From: a candidate division Zixibacteria bacterium DG_27 | GTDB lineage: Bacteria > Zixibacteria > MSB-5A5 > DG-27 | DNA length: 5,296 bases | NCBI GenBank assembly: GCA_001302725.1 | Contig: LIZU01000001.1 | Coordinates: 1,833-7,128 of the forward strand | Reading direction: 5' to 3' | Shown: one piece after another, positions 4,263 to 5,296 of the stretch | Position numbering within the stretch: position 1 is the stretch's first letter | Layout: every line of letters starts with the position of its first letter | Notes under the pieces: generated by a model | The model's input: the letters and a program-made list of their open reading frames with translations, nothing else | The model's database searches: none | Told to the model about the DNA's origin: nothing | Program-made: the position numbers and the translations under genes

Positions 4263-5243
4263 TTAGAGATGAAACTCCACCACATCCCCGTCACAAAGAA
4301 CGTGATCTCTCTGGACTTTCTGTCCGTCGTAAACCTTCTTGCCCCAGATGCGAGCGTAGGCGAGCTTCTCAGCGAAATCCTTGTGGATTTCACGGGCCAT
4401 ATCCAGGACGTTCTCCCCCCTCTTCAGGATTACCGGGTCTTCGAGGTCAGGCTCCTTTCCCGGGGACTTGGTGTAACAGCGAATGATCTGCAGAAGCTCC
4501 AGCACTCCGGCCTTGAACTCCCCCAGATTGACTAGCTTTTCAGCGGAGATCGGTATTATCGGAAACTTCTCCTGAAAGAACTCCCTCAATATCTCGAGAT
4601 TATCCCTACCATCGAGGTCGCATTTATTGGCGATGAGAGCCGTCTTTTTGGTGAGGTGGGGATTATCCTCAGGATCAAGCTCCCCTTTGAGAAAGACGTT
4701 TCTGGAATTTAGAATCTCCAGCACCTTCTCGGTGTCTTCCAACAGGCTCTCGGAGGCGAGGTCAGTCAACAAGCAGGCGACCTCGGCATGTCTGATGACC
4801 TCCGGCAGCCACGCTTCCATGTAGACCTCCGAGACCGCCGGGGTGTCCACCAGCTGAATCTGGATGTCGTCGTAAGGCATCATCCCGGGCTGCGGCCGGC
4901 GAGTGGTGAACTGATACTCCGCAATTTCAGGCTCAGCGTTGGTCACCGCTTTCAATAGACTGGATTTGCCCACATTCGGGCCCCCGACCAGAACCACCTG
5001 CCCGGCGCCCTCCTTATCAATGAGGTAGAACGAGCCTCGCTTGGAGGCCCCCGTTTTCTTCTTAGGTTGAGCCTTTAGCTTCGCTATCTTTCTCTTGAGC
5101 TCACCCTGGAGATGCTCGGTCCCCTTGTGCTTCGGCATTATCCGGAGCATCTCCTCCAAGAGGGCGATCTTCTCTTCGGTGGTCTTGGCCTCCCGGTAAC
5201 GTCTCTCGACCTCGAAGTATTGTGGCGGCAGGTTTGCAGGCAT
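4263..5243 (-). CDS. DRG/Obg-like GTPase with C-terminal TGS domain
   Basis: The 326-residue cytoplasmic protein has an N-terminal charged, probably helical or coiled region (1-65, rich in E and K), a GTPase domain (about 80-250) and a TGS domain (about 254-326). G motifs are visible: G1 GGPNVGKS (87-94), G2 region YQFTTRRPQPG (110-120), G3 as DTPA (133-136) in place of the textbook DxxG, G4 NKCD (206-209) and G5 SAE (233-235). The TGS part shows the DRG-like run IHKDF, ARIWGKKV and DHVLCDGDVVEF. Relatives of this class associate with ribosomes or RNA, so a role in translation or stress is plausible but not demonstrable here. The MPANLPPQYFEVERRYREA start looks like the conserved N-terminus of the family. 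No Shine-Dalgarno is visible before this ATG (GACTTTTTGGCAT precedes it), so initiation may be weak or leaderless. It is followed by a 400-bp gap and appears to be monocistronic within the window. Confidence 0.92.
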   Translation of the reverse strand: MPANLPPQYFEVERRYREAKTTEEKIALLEEMLRIMPKHKGTEHLQGELKRKIAKLKAQPKKKTGASKRGSFYLIDKEGAGQVVLVGGPNVGKSSLLKAVTNAEPEIAEYQFTTRRPQPGMMPYDDIQIQLVDTPAVSEVYMEAWLPEVIRHAEVACLLTDLASESLLEDTEKVLEILNSRNVFLKGELDPEDNPHLTKKTALIANKCDLDGRDNLEILREFFQEKFPIIPISAEKLVNLGEFKAGVLELLQIIRCYTKSPGKEPDLEDPVILKRGENVLDMAREIHKDFAEKLAYARIWGKKVYDGQKVQRDHVLCDGDVVEFHL

Positions 5244-5296
5244 ATGCCAAAAAGTCAGCAGTTTCGGTTCAGGGTGAGCATGACCCCATACGAATC
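5244..5296. other. Upstream flank of the GTPase gene, nothing definite
   Basis: These 53 bases precede the GTPase start. I see no clear -35/-10 pair and no ribosome-binding site, and the stretch is too short to judge whether another gene lies beyond the edge. Confidence 0.5.

Noticed and set aside
4112..4535. Two overlapping plus-strand open frames reaching into the GTPase 3' end
   Set aside because: Most of their length is antisense to the TGS domain. The unique 5' parts show no motif or ribosome-binding site that would support a gene.

Overview
This 5.3 kb window reads as a chromosomal segment of a Gram-negative-type bacterium, roughly half GC by eye. The evidence is a TonB-dependent receptor remnant (which implies an outer membrane), an exported tandem YHS protein, and bacterial sigma-70 style promoters and Shine-Dalgarno sites. 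Several families (stand-alone citryl-CoA lyase, DRG-like TGS GTPase, archaeal-type LeuC/aconitase) and the hairpin repeats between genes resemble what I associate with uncultured FCB-type candidate phyla. That placement is weak inference, not a call.

Layout from left to right. Positions 1-620 (minus) hold a DUF554-family membrane protein whose C-terminus lies beyond the left edge. A short gap with two perfect hairpins follows. Positions 734-1993 (minus) encode an aconitase/3-isopropylmalate dehydratase large-subunit family protein. A 208-bp divergent promoter region separates it from 2202-2969 (plus), a stand-alone citryl-CoA lyase-type protein of 255 residues starting at TTG. Positions 2970-3220 are non-coding and rich in palindromes and a tandem repeat. 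Positions 3221-3643 (minus) encode an exported protein with two YHS metal-binding domains. Immediately upstream of it lies the last ~65 codons of a TonB-dependent receptor whose body is missing. About 415 bp without a recognisable gene follow. Positions 4263-5243 (minus) encode a DRG/Obg-like GTPase with a C-terminal TGS domain.

The metabolic core is the divergent pair: an aconitase-superfamily dehydratase and a CoA-dependent citrate-cleaving (or condensing) enzyme. Each has a plausible consensus promoter, and a small palindrome lies between the two -35 boxes. Together they suggest co-regulated handling of citrate or a citrate analogue, for instance a reductive TCA-type branch. No citryl-CoA synthetase and no dehydratase small subunit is visible here. 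The second theme is genome decay: the receptor was lost but its co-transcribed YHS partner was kept. The third is a family of intergenic hairpins with a shared GCGG...CCGC frame but different stem sequences. I found no proven novel system. The divergent pair and the hairpin family are the most worthwhile leads.
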